Source: Bin55 sp965205965 (GTDB lineage: Bacteria > Pseudomonadota > Gammaproteobacteria > Pseudomonadales > Azotimanducaceae). From it: a DNA stretch of 64,000 nucleotides. The notes under the pieces were generated by a model that saw only the letters and a program-made list of their open reading frames with translations, was not told where the DNA came from and made no database searches. Positions 1 to 9,508 of the stretch are shown here, in pieces (within the stretch, counting starts at the first letter, position 1; the number at the start of each line of letters is the position of its first letter). A program made the translations under genes and the position numbers. The DNA lies in assembly GCA_965205965.1 (NCBI GenBank), contig CBDBHT010000007.1, positions 1-64,000 of the forward strand, in the 5' to 3' direction.

Positions 1-26
1 TGTTACATTAAATTTACTAATTGATT

Positions 27-272
27 AGGGCGTGTTTACACTAAATTCCTAATCATTTCGTATATCAGGGCCAGATAAATGAACCCAGCGAACATGACGT
101 CGAGTTTGTCGTAACGTGTCCCCACGCGGCGATACCGTTTGAGCCTGCCGAACAGGCATTCCACTTCTGTTGCGGCGGCGGCGGGCATACAGCTGGCGGT
201 CGAAAGACCAAGGTTTCCGGCGTGTCGCTCGGGGGCGGCACCCAGTGGCATTCGTTTAGTGAATTTTTCCAT
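27..272 (-). pseudogene. IS5-family transposase, C-terminal remnant
   Basis: The reading frame ends with the IS5 (IS427-like) C-terminus: ECLFGRLKRYRRVGTRYDKLD followed by a hydrophobic stretch and EMIRNLV, nearly identical to the copy at 53.5-53.8 kb. The terminal inverted repeat GGCGTGTTTACACTAAAT lies at about 29-46, directly after the stop. The N-terminal two thirds, with the first catalytic Asp, is absent, so this is a dead 3' fragment. It marks the left edge of an IS mosaic. Confidence 0.75.
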
Positions 273-333
273 TCGGTTAAGGATTCGGTCTTGGGCCTTG
301 GTTATCCGCTGGTTTTTTTATTCCGTTAGCGGA

Positions 334-895
334 TTACCGGTGCCGGTGCTCCCCTTCTTCGCTGCTACTTTCCGATCGGTTTTCGGGATCGCCGCTCATA
401 AGACCAGCCCGGACGGAGCCGTTGCCGACACCGGGACGATCTCCCCGACCATACGAGCCACGGTTTCCCGGAGGGCGGATGCCTGTTGAAGTAACAGGCT
501 CTCGATGTTGGCCGCCACCACTGCAAGTCCGTGCTTGAAATTCGTTTGCATCAGCGGCTTGCCGTCGTTCGGCAGCCCCCCGTTCAAATGATCCTCGCCA
601 TGGTTGGCGAACAGCCGGGTCATGGCAATTGAGGGTGAAGCATGCATACCGTTCCTGTTTCACTCCGCGCTCGCTTTGCCCGTGAAAGTCCTCAACCTCC
701 ATCAGCCGTTTGGATACCTTGTACCGTTCCTCGATGCCCCATCTCGCGTGATACAGATCCGACAGTTGGTCGATGGGATACCGGTTCCGGTCCAGCAGGG
801 TCGTTCTCAGGATGAAGACGGTACCGCCCACGGCATATTGCACCAGCCGCAAGCGGTGCGGGCCGAATGCGGCTCCGGGGTTCCTTCGGCGTGAA
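334..895 (-). pseudogene. IS4-like transposase, catalytic C-terminal remnant (IS-A related)
   Basis: Two frames on the minus strand together encode a TVFILRTTLLDRNRYPI segment, the IS4 signature HARWGIEERYKVSK (Y-R-E-K pattern) and a tail matching the C-terminus of IS-A at 8489-9328. A frameshift near 640 separates catalytic and tail parts. At about 896 the frame passes directly into an unrelated ISNCY transposase, so this is a recombination junction, not a gene. Confidence 0.7.
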
Positions 896-1731
896 ACCAG
901 TGCCATCGCGACAGCTGCGCCGGCGACACCGAGCCCTCCGGCAATCCTGCCAAGGCCTCCAGCGTGACGCCCAGTCGCCCCGTCAGATCGCCGCACAGGG
1001 TCAACCACGCCGCCACCGCCTTCGGGCGTTGACGCCACAACCGTGCGCAGCTCACCCGTTGATAGCCCTGCCGAACCTGGCTCCGCCAGTACCGCCCCTG
1101 CCGCCATCCCGACACCCCATGCGATCCGCAACAGACCGAAACCTCCGTCAGCAGCACCCGCATCGCATCCCACAGCAGGTTCACGTCCGTCGGGTAATGC
1201 ACGTCCGTCTCCACTACGAACGAGTCAACCCGACCGTCCAAGGCGGCACCAGGGAACTTTCCCGCCACCGCATGACCCTCTCCTCGCACCAGCAGCGCAT
1301 TCAACTCCTGTAGCAACGCCGGCGTCACCAGCGACACGTTGTCCTGCAACGTGCGAACCGAGTACGTCCAGTCATCCAGAAACCCATGCTGCAGCATCTT
1401 CCGTACCACCCTGGTGATGGTTCACCAACTCCCCCAGACGGTCGTAGTCGCAATCCAAACCTTGCTTGAGAACCGCCATCACCAGAACCCGCCAGAGCGT
1501 CATCCCCGGCCGACCGTTCTCCGGATCCCGATCCGCGGTCACATGGCAACCCAGTAACGCTTCCAATTCCTCCCGACACGACACGTACAGATGCTGCAAT
1601 CCTAACAACAACGCCGGAATGTCGTCCCGGGACTTCACGTTGATCTTGATCTCACCGATCGGCACCTCGTCCAACCGCAAGGCATGCTCGAAACGTCTCA
1701 TGATCGCCGACCTCCCGACGAAGATTCGCAC
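896..1731 (-). pseudogene. ISNCY-1 transposase, N-terminal part, frameshifted
   Basis: The frame starting MRRFEHALRLDEVPIGEIKI is an ISNCY-family transposase, near-identical to the copy at 28192-29632. One extra C near 1410 (CCACCCTGG against CCACCTGG) shifts the frame after LGELVNHHQ; the other frame continues with VRKMLQHGFLDDW and on to LSRWHWFHA. Homology stops there, where the IS4-like fragment begins. The catalytic C-terminal part is missing. Confidence 0.8.
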
Positions 1732-1875
1732 CGAACCCCCCTGAAACCCCTAAAAAAGCCCATTTCAACGCCTCCAACGGCAATCTTCACCTGCAGCATT
1801 TTAGCTCAAAACATCCTCCCATGCCGCAATAATCAACGCTTTGATAGAATCGTCAGGGTTTTCGCACAGACACTA
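1732..1875 (-). mobile_element. ISNCY-1 left terminus and 5' untranslated region
   Basis: The segment ends outward in TTTTCGCACAGACACTA, the inverted repeat also seen at 28018, 44622, 30822 and 10945. Between the end and the transposase lies about 140 bp shared almost base for base with 28018-28190 and 44622-44766. Confidence 0.75.
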
Positions 1876-2021
1876 ACTAAGCGTAGATTGCCATAACCCA
1901 TGCTGAAACGTAAGTGTTGTTTTGAAGAATCCCAAAAAGGTCGAATATGTTTCCGTATATCAACCGGTTACACGACATCCTCAAAGACCAGGATTCCTTT
2001 CCGCTAATCCGAATGCCATTG
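1876..2021 (-). mobile_element. IS-A' terminal fragment
   Basis: The reverse complement begins CAATGGCATTCGGATTAG and matches 27877-28017 and 5757-5900. It carries only the end and leader of an IS-A-like element. The same ISNCY-1/IS-A' junction recurs at 28017/28018, so the two were copied together or derive from one ancestral insertion. Confidence 0.65.
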
Positions 2022-2471
2022 GTTGGCTGCACGGTAGCAGGTCCCCCGGTACTTCGCCGGATCCACAAAGGTCTCCGCCAGTACCGGCTCCAGGCCGTGC
2101 CGCTCCTGCCAGTCCCCGGGCAGCCGCCGAACCGCCATCGACAGGGCCTTCGAGGCCAGATACGGAACCCGAACCCAAGGAAAAATCAGGAACCGGGAGT
2201 TGTTCACCACCCCCTTCAGACGCTTCGCCCGATCCCGATCCCGCCAGCCAATCCAGGTGTCACGACAGGGCAGCCGGGTCGTGCCCGCCTCAAACAGCAG
2301 ACAGCCCAGCTTGCGACCCCGACGATCCCGCAGCCAGTAGCGCAGGAAACAGTCGAACGGATGCCGGTAACCCAGCTCATGATGCCGATCCACCCATTCC
2401 TTCCATTCCTCAACGGCCTCCCCCTCCGCCACAACCTCCAGTTCCAGCGGCATCAGCTCCTTCAACTCACA
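2022..2471 (-). pseudogene. DUF4338 domain fragment of an IS4-like transposase
   Basis: About 150 residues are open on the minus strand and carry DUF4338 hallmarks: a WIGW motif, NNSRFLIFPWVRVPYLASKA, and ETFVDPAKYRGTCYRAAN. DUF4338 is the domain of the Druantia protein DruA and of some large IS4-like transposases. Here it is interrupted exactly at the final AAN by the IS-A' end at 2021 and has no start or catalytic domain. This is the domain that IS-A has lost. Confidence 0.7.
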
Positions 2472-3009
2472 CTCTATGGCGGAGCCCGGATCCGAGCGAC
2501 TCGTATGCCGCGGTCTCCGACCCCCGGTTCCCGTTCTCGATCCCGGTCGCTTCGTCGTCACCTCGCTCCAGAAGCCCGACGCGCCAACGGTCTACGAAGA
2601 GATGTACTGCGACCGGGGTGAGGCCGAAAACTGGATCAAGGAACAGAAGAACGATCTGTTCCTGGACCGATGCTCCAGCAGCCTCTGGAACGTCAACGCA
2701 CTCCGGCTCCGGCTGAGCGCACTGGCCCATGCCCTCTATTGCATGATGAAGCGCCGGCTCGAGAACCTTCCGGTATCCGCCATGCTGCGCCGGAGCCGTC
2801 CATCGACGCTGCGCAAGTGCCTGTTCCAGATCCCGGTGCGCGTGACGGTGTCCACGCGGCGGATCCATCTGGCGTTCGGGTCCGCCTTCCCGTACTGGAA
2901 GGATTTCCGCTTGATCTGGGCCAGCTTGGCACCAACGTAAAAGCCCGGTGCAACCAGGTGCATGACGCTGGCGGCGGAGCGCGCCGACCTCCCCGCGCGG
3001 AGAAGGCCG
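2472..3009 (+). pseudogene. IS1380-family transposase, C-terminal remnant
   Basis: From about 2540 the frame matches the C-terminus of the IS1380 transposase at 6351-7817: EEMYCDRGEAENWIKEQKND (with the catalytic Glu) through FPYWKDFRLIWASLAPT, then a stop at 2938-2940. The upstream catalytic part is missing. The tail after the stop is shared with 7818-7870 and then broken by an IS256 fragment. Confidence 0.75.
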
Positions 3010-3395
3010 TTTGAAACGGTTGTGGGGCTGTGAGCATGTCGGGGAGGCTCGTGAGGCACTGGGTGCCTGGGTAGCCCGTTGGGGCGATGAGAAAGGGTTT
3101 GGCAGGCTAGTGGAATGGGTCGAGGATCATGTCGAGGAGACGCTGACGGTGTATCGGCTGCCTAGGGAACATCGCCTGCGGATGAAGTCCACGAACATGC
3201 TGGAGCGGTACAACGAGGAGCTCCATCGGCGCACGCGTGTCGCAGGATCTTCCCGAACGCGGAGTCCTGTCTGCGTCTGATCTTGGCACTTGCGGCGGAG
3301 ACCCATGAGCGGTGGCTGACGGGGCAGCGTTATCTATATGGCCGGATCGGCGTGGTTCGCGCATCCGAACCGGAATCCGAGACATGGCAGGAGGC
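3010..3395 (+). pseudogene. IS256-family transposase, C-terminal fragment
   Basis: KRLWGCEHVGEAREALGAWV through TNMLERYNEELHRRTRV matches the C-terminal quarter of the intact IS256 at 34651-35871, including the E of the DDE triad. A frameshift near 3240 moves the last 50 residues into another frame. Neither IS256 end is present, so the segment arrived by recombination, replacing about 60 bp of the IS1380 tail. Confidence 0.75.
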
Positions 3396-3500
3396 CCGCC
3401 CTCCGAAGCCTTTTCGAACTCGCGACGCGACATTCCATGCCTCGTACCCCACGCATCCCGTGAAAAACATCATTTTCAACTTGGTTATGAGAAATCCGGG
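3396..3500 (+). mobile_element. IS1380 right terminus
   Basis: The segment matches 7931-8038 and ends TTATGAGAAATCCGGG, followed by CTAG, a plausible 4-bp target site. It closes the IS1380 remnant that starts near 2472. Confidence 0.7.
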
Positions 3501-3573
3501 CTAGGTCTAGCACGCCACTCATAGACGTACAATAACATCTTGATTGTGCTATTGTCCCATCAAAGGAAGGTAC

Positions 3574-4008
3574 ATGTCGAACGATCAGAAGAATGCCCAG
3601 AACTCTAGCAACAAACAAAGCAGAACTCGTTTCGCGATCACCGAAATTATCATCGCCGTGGTGATCATTGCAATACTGGTTGCATTTATATTGCCAGTAT
3701 ACCTCAACTATGATACAGCTGTCGATGACTCATGGGAAGTATTAACGTTACGAACGCTCACTACGCTTGAAGCAGTACAGAAAGACCTGCATTCGCGAAC
3801 GGGCGCATACGGAACGGGCGAGTTCAATCGAGTCGAAGAAGTATTTACGCTCGAGGAATCTACCGGATGGGCACCCAGTATCGAAACGAATACTGCATAC
3901 CGCGTTGAAATTGTAAAAAACGGAGTAGCATACCGCGTCATCGCTGTTAGCAAAAATGGTACAACGCTTTGTCGCATTTATCCCGGTGCAAAGCCGTGTA
4001 ATGGATAG
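3574..4008 (+). CDS. Type IV pilin-like protein
   Basis: The product has 144 residues. A short basic leader (about 18 residues) is followed by TRFAITEIIIAVVIIAIL, a class III (prepilin) signal: a hydrophobic helix whose fifth residue after the probable cleavage site is Glu, as in pilins. The residue before the cleavage site would be Arg, not the usual Gly, which is unusual. A pair of cysteines near the C-terminus (LCRIYPGAKPC) could close a disulfide loop. The ATG follows AAAGGAAGG at good spacing. It differs from the four pilin-like loci at 4870, 36788, 39708 and 56503. An IS1380 end lies 73 bp upstream, and no pilus assembly genes are nearby. Confidence 0.65.
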   Translation: MSNDQKNAQNSSNKQSRTRFAITEIIIAVVIIAILVAFILPVYLNYDTAVDDSWEVLTLRTLTTLEAVQKDLHSRTGAYGTGEFNRVEEVFTLEESTGWAPSIETNTAYRVEIVKNGVAYRVIAVSKNGTTLCRIYPGAKPCNG

Positions 4009-4126
4009 CGTCCTAATTCTTATCGCGGTCGATTTCATACAGCCTACGTTACGAACTCCAATACCTACTCCGTGAAAAGGCTTCGGCCATAAAGTGCGAA
4101 GTAGGATGACGCATGCGACGTATAGT

Positions 4127-4354
4127 TCAGCTTCGGCTCATTTCAACGTGACACGGCAACCTTATGGCTTTACCACCAGATCCTACGGAGGACAACCACC
4201 CTTCCTTTGCATGATCCGAATAGCCCAGAGCCGCATCCAGCGAACTCCTGAACTTCTCAAAATCAACCACTCGTTCCAAGATCTCCAGAGGGTCATCCGT
4301 CGCCGACAGTCGACGCCGACGGTCCGGAAGTCCAAACAAGTCCGCGAGATTCAT
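4127..4354 (-). pseudogene. IS5-family transposase, N-terminal fragment
   Basis: The frame begins MNLADLFGLPDRRRRLSATD and continues DPLEILERVVDFEKFRSSLD, the N-terminal helix region of IS5-group transposases. Homology stops after about 52 residues and the rest of the frame is unrelated. No inverted repeat is visible on the truncated side. Confidence 0.55.
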
Positions 4355-4380
4355 TCTTAATACCTTCCAAAGGGGTGCCG

Positions 4381-4869
4381 GAAAATGGACGGATAGATCA
4401 GCATAGGTTAATGGATATTTTCAAATATATCCACCTATTTTATTGCTATAGTAGTATTAAAAACTATGATGGGTGTCAATATTACTAAGAAATTTTTCAT
4501 CATACCATCCTTGTTATCGATTTGATATCTGACTATAGTATACATCTGATAGTTAATAATTGGGGTGTTATGAGGAGCATAAAAGTATTATAATGGTTCT
4601 ATCCGAAAATGGTTCTCACCGACCGTCCTTGATGCAAGATGTGGATTTCAAAGGTTTCGGAGAGTACCTTCAATGCCAATTAACAGAAGGCTTATTTTGT
4701 CCATTTCTTCACCGTCGCTGGACGGCACGATTGTTGCCGGATCATTTGCAGCAGGTAGAGAGTAGCAGCTCCGGCCCGGTAAGACAGTCTAAACTGAGAT
4801 TAAGGCAGTGCGTTGACTATCAACCAATTTGAAAACTACTAAGTTAAATTGATCAGGAGATAGCCTGTC
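4381..4869 (+). promoter_or_regulatory. AT-rich leader upstream of a pilin-like gene
   Basis: I see no gene in this AT-rich stretch. It ends with GATCAGGAGATAGCCTGTC just before the ATG at 4870. A very similar block (GATCAGGAGGAAACCTG) precedes the pilin-like GTG at 56503, so the two paralogues share their ribosome-binding region. I cannot place a promoter with confidence. Confidence 0.4.
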
Positions 4870-5327
4870 ATGACAAAGAAATTTAAAAAGTTAGATCCAT
4901 TCCTCTTCCAGCGCAAGCGGAACGGCTACTCGATAGCCGAGATCCTGCTGGTATTCGGCATCATTGCGGGCGTATTAATCGGCGTGTGGGCCATGTACAC
5001 CCTGCTCGGCGATAAAGTCGACGCACAGGCCGCGATAGCCGAAGTTCAGATGCTCAAGAAAGCCGCCCACGAGTACAAGTATGCACCAGGGAGGGAGAAC
5101 AAATACACGGGGGTGACCATAGCTGAACTGAAACCGTATCTGGGGCAAAGCGGAATAGCAAACGGTCAGAATATATTTGGGACGGCGATTACTGTTGCGC
5201 CAGGAAATAGTGATAGGGACCTCCAAGTAACCTACCCCGGCGTTCGCGATCTCGACATATGCCGGCAGATCCTCAACCAATTCGGGCAAGTTAAAGACAA
5301 AATGACCACGGTGATGATGGTTACTAA
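4870..5327 (+). pseudogene. Type IVb-like pilin gene, 5' part, split by IS1380
   Basis: The leader ends in Gly and is followed by YSIAEILLVFGIIAGVLIGV, a prepilin helix with Glu at position 5. The globular part reads LKKAAHEYKYAPG, then LKPYLG, and DLDICRQILNQFGQV, the motif shared by all paralogues. The frame is interrupted at 5327 by a mobile element flanked by CTAA (5324-5327 and 8039-8042). Joining 5327 to 8043 restores a 193-residue protein ending in NILID. As it stands the gene is disrupted. Confidence 0.8.
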
Positions 5328-5652
5328 CCCTTATTTCTCATAATGGATGGCTTGGGTGCGATGTATGTGCGTGTAAGTTGTTGATACCACGAAGTTGGTT
5401 GGACTTTGCCGGGGGGAAGGGGATGGTAGCGGGGTGCGTTGCGGACGGATGGGTGCGTTGGATGGCGAAAGGGGTGCGTTCGGGTCGGACGGAAGCGGGG
5501 CGCGTGCGGTGCTGAGTGCGATTGCTGGCGGAAGCGGTGCGGGCGTGTAGCATGCGCCTGGGCCCGTTTTGCGGACCGCCACGACCGGCCGGCGTGCAAA
5601 GCGGCGCATCCCGTGCAAGATGCTGTTGTCGACTGGATGATGAGCCATGTGG
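5328..5652 (+). repeat. IS1380-derived miniature element (MITE), copy 1
   Basis: This non-coding segment has the IS1380 left terminus and, near 5640, a diverged right terminus (GTCGACTGGATGATGAGCCA). The same sequence lies inverted at 48799-49114, and a shorter version with its own 4-bp TTAG duplication is at 55677-55957. It appears to be a non-autonomous IS1380 derivative. Confidence 0.55.
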
Positions 5653-5756
5653 GTGAGCATGCGGCGGACGCCCCTATCGCACGCCCTTGGGTCCTGGTCT
5701 TGACGAGACCCGAACGCTCCCCGACTGTCGGGAGGTTTCGCCCCCGGTGGCTGCGA

Positions 5757-6125
5757 TGGCATGCGGATGAACGGAAAGGGATCCCGGTCTTTGAGGATGT
5801 CGTGTCACCGGTTGATATACGGGAACATATTCGATTTTTTGGGGGTTCTTCAAAAAAACACTTGCGTTTTGGCATGGGTTATGGCAATCTACGCTTGGTT
5901 AGATAGTCTCTGGTGCCAACGTGATGGATTTCCGAATCGAGAACTTGAAGTCGACCACCTTGGGTGGCACGCGGCTGACCCGCCGTTGGATGGTGGACCT
6001 TCAGAAGACGGTGGCACGGTTTCCGGCACTGAGCCGCCATGAGTTGGCGTCCACCCTGTGTAGTCATCTGGGCTGGTTCACGCCGAAGGGTCGGGATCGA
6101 TTGGGGTCCTGCAGGTCGCCGGCAG
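5757..6125 (+). pseudogene. IS-A' transposase, N-terminal fragment
   Basis: After an IS-A'-type end, an ATG at 5921 opens MDFRIENLKSTTLGGTRLTR and then LSRHELASTLCSHLGW, the N-terminal domain found in front of DUF4338 in DruA-like transposases. It aligns residue for residue with the start MGSRIVDLKSITF in IS-A and supports that start. The frame loses homology after the GSC motif and runs into unrelated sequence. Confidence 0.6.
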
Positions 6126-6350
6126 CCGTCTTGGCCCCGGAGGATGCTTTGGTCCGGCTCTGGCAGCGGCGCGTGCTGAACACGCTGGTGGTCGTACTGT
6201 GCATGTTCCGGTGGGTGTTCTGGAAGGGGCGTCCGGGACATGCGGCCACGCTGGCCGAAGGGTGGGCGCAACGCGGCCGATGGGGCCGGATGGAGGAGGG
6301 CACGGGATGAAGAGCCAGCCAAGCGCGGCGCGGACCGGTTGGTGCGGCGG

Positions 6351-7817
6351 ATGGCGAAAGGGGTCCGGCCGGCGCGGATGGAGGTGGACTGCAGTGGAGG
6401 CGAGCTGAGTTCCAACGGGGGCTCGGCACTGCTGATGATGCTGGCCGAGCAGGTCCGGCTGTTCGAGCGCGTCTCGGAATGTTTCACGGACCACCGGGAC
6501 CCGTCCAAGGTGGCGCATCCGCTAGTGGCGTTGCTGGGGCAGCGGATCTTGGGTCTCGCGCTGGGCTACGAAGATCTGAACGATCACGACGAGCTGCGGC
6601 GGGACCGGTCCCTGTCCACGGCCATGGGGCGTGTGGAGTGTGCGCGTTCGGACTGCGAGCCGCTGGCCGGCAAAAGCACGCTGAACCGGATGGAGCTGTC
6701 GGCGAACGGGCGGGACCCGGCGAAAGCGCGCCAGATCACCGTGGATTTCGATGCGCTCGACGAGCTGCTCGTGGAGCTGTACCTGGTGTGGGGCGAGCGG
6801 GGCCAGATGCCGCAGCGGTTGGTGCTGGATATCGATGCCACGGACGTGGAACTGCACGGCCGGCAGGAGCACCGGTTCTATCACGGGTACTACCATGAAT
6901 ACTGCTACCTGCCGCGGCTGGTGTTCTGCAACGGCTGGCCGGTGCGGACGGAACTGCGCACGTCGAGCGGCGATGTGGCGGCGGGCGTGGTGGAAACGGT
7001 CGCGCCGCTCGTGGACCGGCTGCGGAAGCGATTTCCGCAGGTGCCGATCCTGATCCGCGCCGACGGGGCCTACTGCCGCGACGAGTTGATGACGTGGTGC
7101 GAGGCGCGGGGCGTGGATTACGTGCTGGGACTGCCGCGCAATGATCGGCTGAAAGACCGGGCCCAACCGTTGATGGACGATCTGCGGGACCGGTTGAAGC
7201 GGGATCCGGACTATGCGTAGCGAGCGGTCCGCGGCTACCAGAGCTTCGACTATCGCACGCGCGACAGCTGGAGCCGCGAACGCCGCGTGATCGCCAAGGC
7301 CGAATGGCTGCCGGGACAACCGGTCGGCAACGCGGACGGGGAACCGGTCGGCAAGGCCGACGGCGGACCGGAGGCCGGCGCGGAAGACCCATGTGCGACG
7401 GTCGGCGAAGCCCGGTACAACAGTCGCTTCGTCGTCACCTCGCTCCAGGAGCCCGACGCGCCAACGGTCTACGAAGAGATGTACTGCGACCGGGGTGAGG
7501 CCGAAAACTGGATCAAGGAACAGAAGAACGATCTGTTCCTGGACCGATGCTCCAGCAGCCTCTGGAACGTCAACGCACTCCGGCTCCGGATGAGCGCACT
7601 GGCCCATGCCCTTCATTGCATGATGCAGCGCCGGCTCGAGAACCTTCCGGTATCCGCCATGCTGCGCCGGAGCCGTCCATCGACGCTGCGCAAGTGCCTG
7701 TTCCGGATCCCGGTGCGCGTGACGGTGTCCACGCGGCGGATCCATCTGGCGTTCGGGTCCGCCTTCCCGTACTGGAAGGATTTCCGCTTGATCTGGGCCA
7801 GCCTGGCACCAACGTAA
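6351..7817 (+). pseudogene. IS1380-family transposase with one in-frame amber stop
   Basis: The frame from ATG 6351 encodes 488 codons with all IS1380 features: LDIDATDVELHG (first Asp), ILIRADGAYCRDEL (second Asp) and CDRGEAENWIKEQKND (Glu). A single TAG at 7218-7220 interrupts it; the downstream frame continues in register (RAVRGYQSFDY). A low-complexity Gly/Asp/Pro insert near residues 325-350 (GQPVGNADGEPVGKADGG) is not typical of the family. Only this one nonsense codon stands between it and an active enzyme, and readthrough or suppression cannot be excluded. Confidence 0.8.
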
Positions 7818-8042
7818 AAGCCCGGTGCAACCGGGTGCATGACGCTGGCGGCGGAGCGCGCCGACCTCCCCGCGCCCGGATGCTCAGCGATCCGCCGTCC
7901 CGCCCGCAAAAAGGCGGGGAAAACACACGCATGCCCGCCCTCCGAAGCCTTTTCAAACTCGCGACGCGACATTCCATGCCCGTACCCCACGCATCCCGTG
8001 AAAAACATCATTTTCGACTTGGTTATGAGAAATCCGGGCTAA

Positions 8043-8166
8043 CACAACACTCCAGATTGAGGCCGGCAGTACCATTTCCGGATACGTAGGCGGTGATGAT
8101 ACCGAAACTGGTTGTACAAGAAATACTATTAATAGTACCCATGATCTGAACATCCTTATCGACTAG
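8043..8166 (+). pseudogene. Type IVb-like pilin gene, 3' part
   Basis: The frame TTLQIEAGSTISGYVGGDD, then TGCTRNT and LNILID stop, continues the gene broken at 5327. The Cys of TGC probably pairs with the Cys of DICRQIL in the 5' part, as in the C-terminal disulfide region of type IVb pilins. It is homologous to the ends of the products at 36788 and 56503. A strong terminator follows at once. Confidence 0.75.
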
Positions 8167-8206
8167 CCCCAATGTCGCATGAGCAGTGCGAGATGGGGCT
8201 ATTTTT
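8165..8206 (+). terminator. Rho-independent terminator of the split pilin gene
   Basis: AGCCCCAATGTCGCA (8165-8179) pairs with TGCGAGATGGGGCT (8187-8200), followed by ATTTTT. The hairpin overlaps the TAG stop, so the pilin gene was transcribed alone. Confidence 0.75.
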
Positions 8207-8356
8207 CAGTTCGGAGCGGTCACCAGGATTCCGACCTCTGCATGTCGCCCATGATTCGATGTTCAGGCACAGTTTTGCAGATTATTGTGGATATCCCTCC
8301 TCTTTACCCCCATTGTTGGTCAACGCGTCGTGGCAGGCACTCGGTGACGATCAGGA
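8207..8356. other. Intergenic stretch, no gene seen
   Basis: About 150 bp with no supported reading frame or repeat, ending in the 10-bp target sequence GGTGTCCAGG (8357-8366) of the next IS. Confidence 0.5.
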
Positions 8357-8366
8357 GGTGTCCAGG

Positions 8367-9498
8367 CAATGGCATTCGTTTAGTGATCATTGTCATTCGT
8401 TTAAGGAAGTGCCCTTCACTCCTGTATGGAATGCCAGTCCCATGTTGAGTTAATCAGCAGTTTTTGCTTGCAGTCTTCTCCCTCGCTGTCACATCTTCAC
8501 GGGTTTTCGGGATCGTCGTTCGAAGGATCTGCCGGGCCGGAGTCGTTGTCGGCATCGGATGATGTCGCGAACCACCTGGGTGACCGTTTCCTGTAGCGCG
8601 GATGCCTGCTTCAGCAACAGGCTCTCGATGTCGGCCGCCACCATCGCCAGTCCGTGCTTGAAATGGGTCTGCTTGCGCGGCTTGCCATGTTCGTGCGGGC
8701 TTTCGTTCCATCGATGGTCGCCGTGACCGGAGAACCGCCGGGTCATGGCGTTCAGGGGGAAGCCGGCATAGAGTTTCTGTTTCACTCCCCGCTCGCTTGG
8801 TCCATGGAAGTCTTCCACCTCCATCCGTTGTTTGGACACCTTGTACCATTCTTCCACGCCCCATCTTGCGCGATACCGCTCCGCCAGTTGCGGGATGGTG
8901 TATTGCTTCGAATCCAGCAGGGTGGTTCCGAGGATGAAGACCGTTTTGCCGACGAGGTATTTCACCAGCCGAAGGCAGTGTGCACCACAGGTGGCGAGTG
9001 TGCCTTTGCGGGGGGCGATCTCCATCACCACATCCTCTCGATCGCCGGGGATGAGATGGTCGATGTCGGCACCGGTTTTCCGCTTTATCCCGAACACCGC
9101 ATGCAGTCCCCGGATCACGTGCACGTGCAGCATCCGTAAACAGGATCCAGGGCTTTCCCCGCCCTTCGGCGTCCGCCAGCCAAGATGACTGCAGATGGCC
9201 GAAGCCAGCTCATCGCGACTCAAGGACGGAAACAGCTCCACCGTCCTCTGAATGTCCGCAATCCGACGGCGGGTCAGCCGCCTGCCACAAAATGTGATCG
9301 ACTTCAGATCCACGATTCTCGAACCCATCCACTTTCCGTCCGAAACAATTCCATACAGCATAGTTTGCCAAAAAAAATGTCGCAACGCAACCCCTTTTTT
9401 TGAACACTCCAAAAAACAGAAACAAGTCCCAGTCAATCAATGGGTTATAGAAAACCCTCAAAGGCGCAGATCGACTTTTCTCAAACCGAATGCCATTG
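8367..9498 (-). mobile_element. IS-A copy 1 with 10-bp target duplication
   Basis: The element is 1132 bp and starts CAATGGCATTCG and ends CGAATGCCATTG. It is flanked by GGTGTCCAGG at 8357-8366 and 9499-9508, proving transposition. Three more copies of the same size are at 31481, 37017 and 62004. Confidence 0.9.
8489..9328 (-). CDS. IS-A transposase, internally deleted (279 aa)
   Basis: The start ATG at 9328 (MGSRIVDLKSITF) has GGAAAG a few bases upstream and matches the IS-A' start. Residues 15-60 carry the DruA-type N-terminal domain (LSRDELASAICSHLGWRTPKG). At CLRML the frame jumps directly to HVHVIRGLHAVFG and the IS4 catalytic end TVFILGTTLLDSKQYTIP, ERYRARWGVEEWYKVSKQ (Y-R-E-K). The DUF4338 domain and the two catalytic Asp regions are missing, in frame. 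The protein should be unable to transpose alone; copies 2-4 carry further frameshifts. Confidence 0.75.
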   Translation of the reverse strand: MGSRIVDLKSITFCGRRLTRRRIADIQRTVELFPSLSRDELASAICSHLGWRTPKGGESPGSCLRMLHVHVIRGLHAVFGIKRKTGADIDHLIPGDREDVVMEIAPRKGTLATCGAHCLRLVKYLVGKTVFILGTTLLDSKQYTIPQLAERYRARWGVEEWYKVSKQRMEVEDFHGPSERGVKQKLYAGFPLNAMTRRFSGHGDHRWNESPHEHGKPRKQTHFKHGLAMVAADIESLLLKQASALQETVTQVVRDIIRCRQRLRPGRSFERRSRKPVKM

Positions 9499-9508
9499 GG
9501 TGTCCAGG

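Larger units (their letters stand above)
5328..8038 (+). mobile_element. Composite IS1380 insertion within the pilin gene
   Basis: The 2.7 kb insert runs from CCCTTATTTCTCATAA to TTATGAGAAATCCGGG and is flanked by the 4-bp direct repeat CTAA, the duplication size I know for IS1380. Inside are a MITE-like left part (5328-5652), an IS-A' fragment (5757-6125) and a nearly complete IS1380 transposase (6351-7817). The interior therefore changed after insertion, while the outer ends kept the target duplication. Confidence 0.75.

Noticed and set aside
2004..2561. DUF4338 frame as evidence of a Druantia defence system
   Set aside because: It is a fragment cut by an IS end, lacks partner dru genes, and matches the transposon-associated form also present in IS-D.
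4560..4832. A 90-codon frame upstream of the pilin gene
   Set aside because: No homology, no ribosome-binding site and composition like the intergenic DNA around it.
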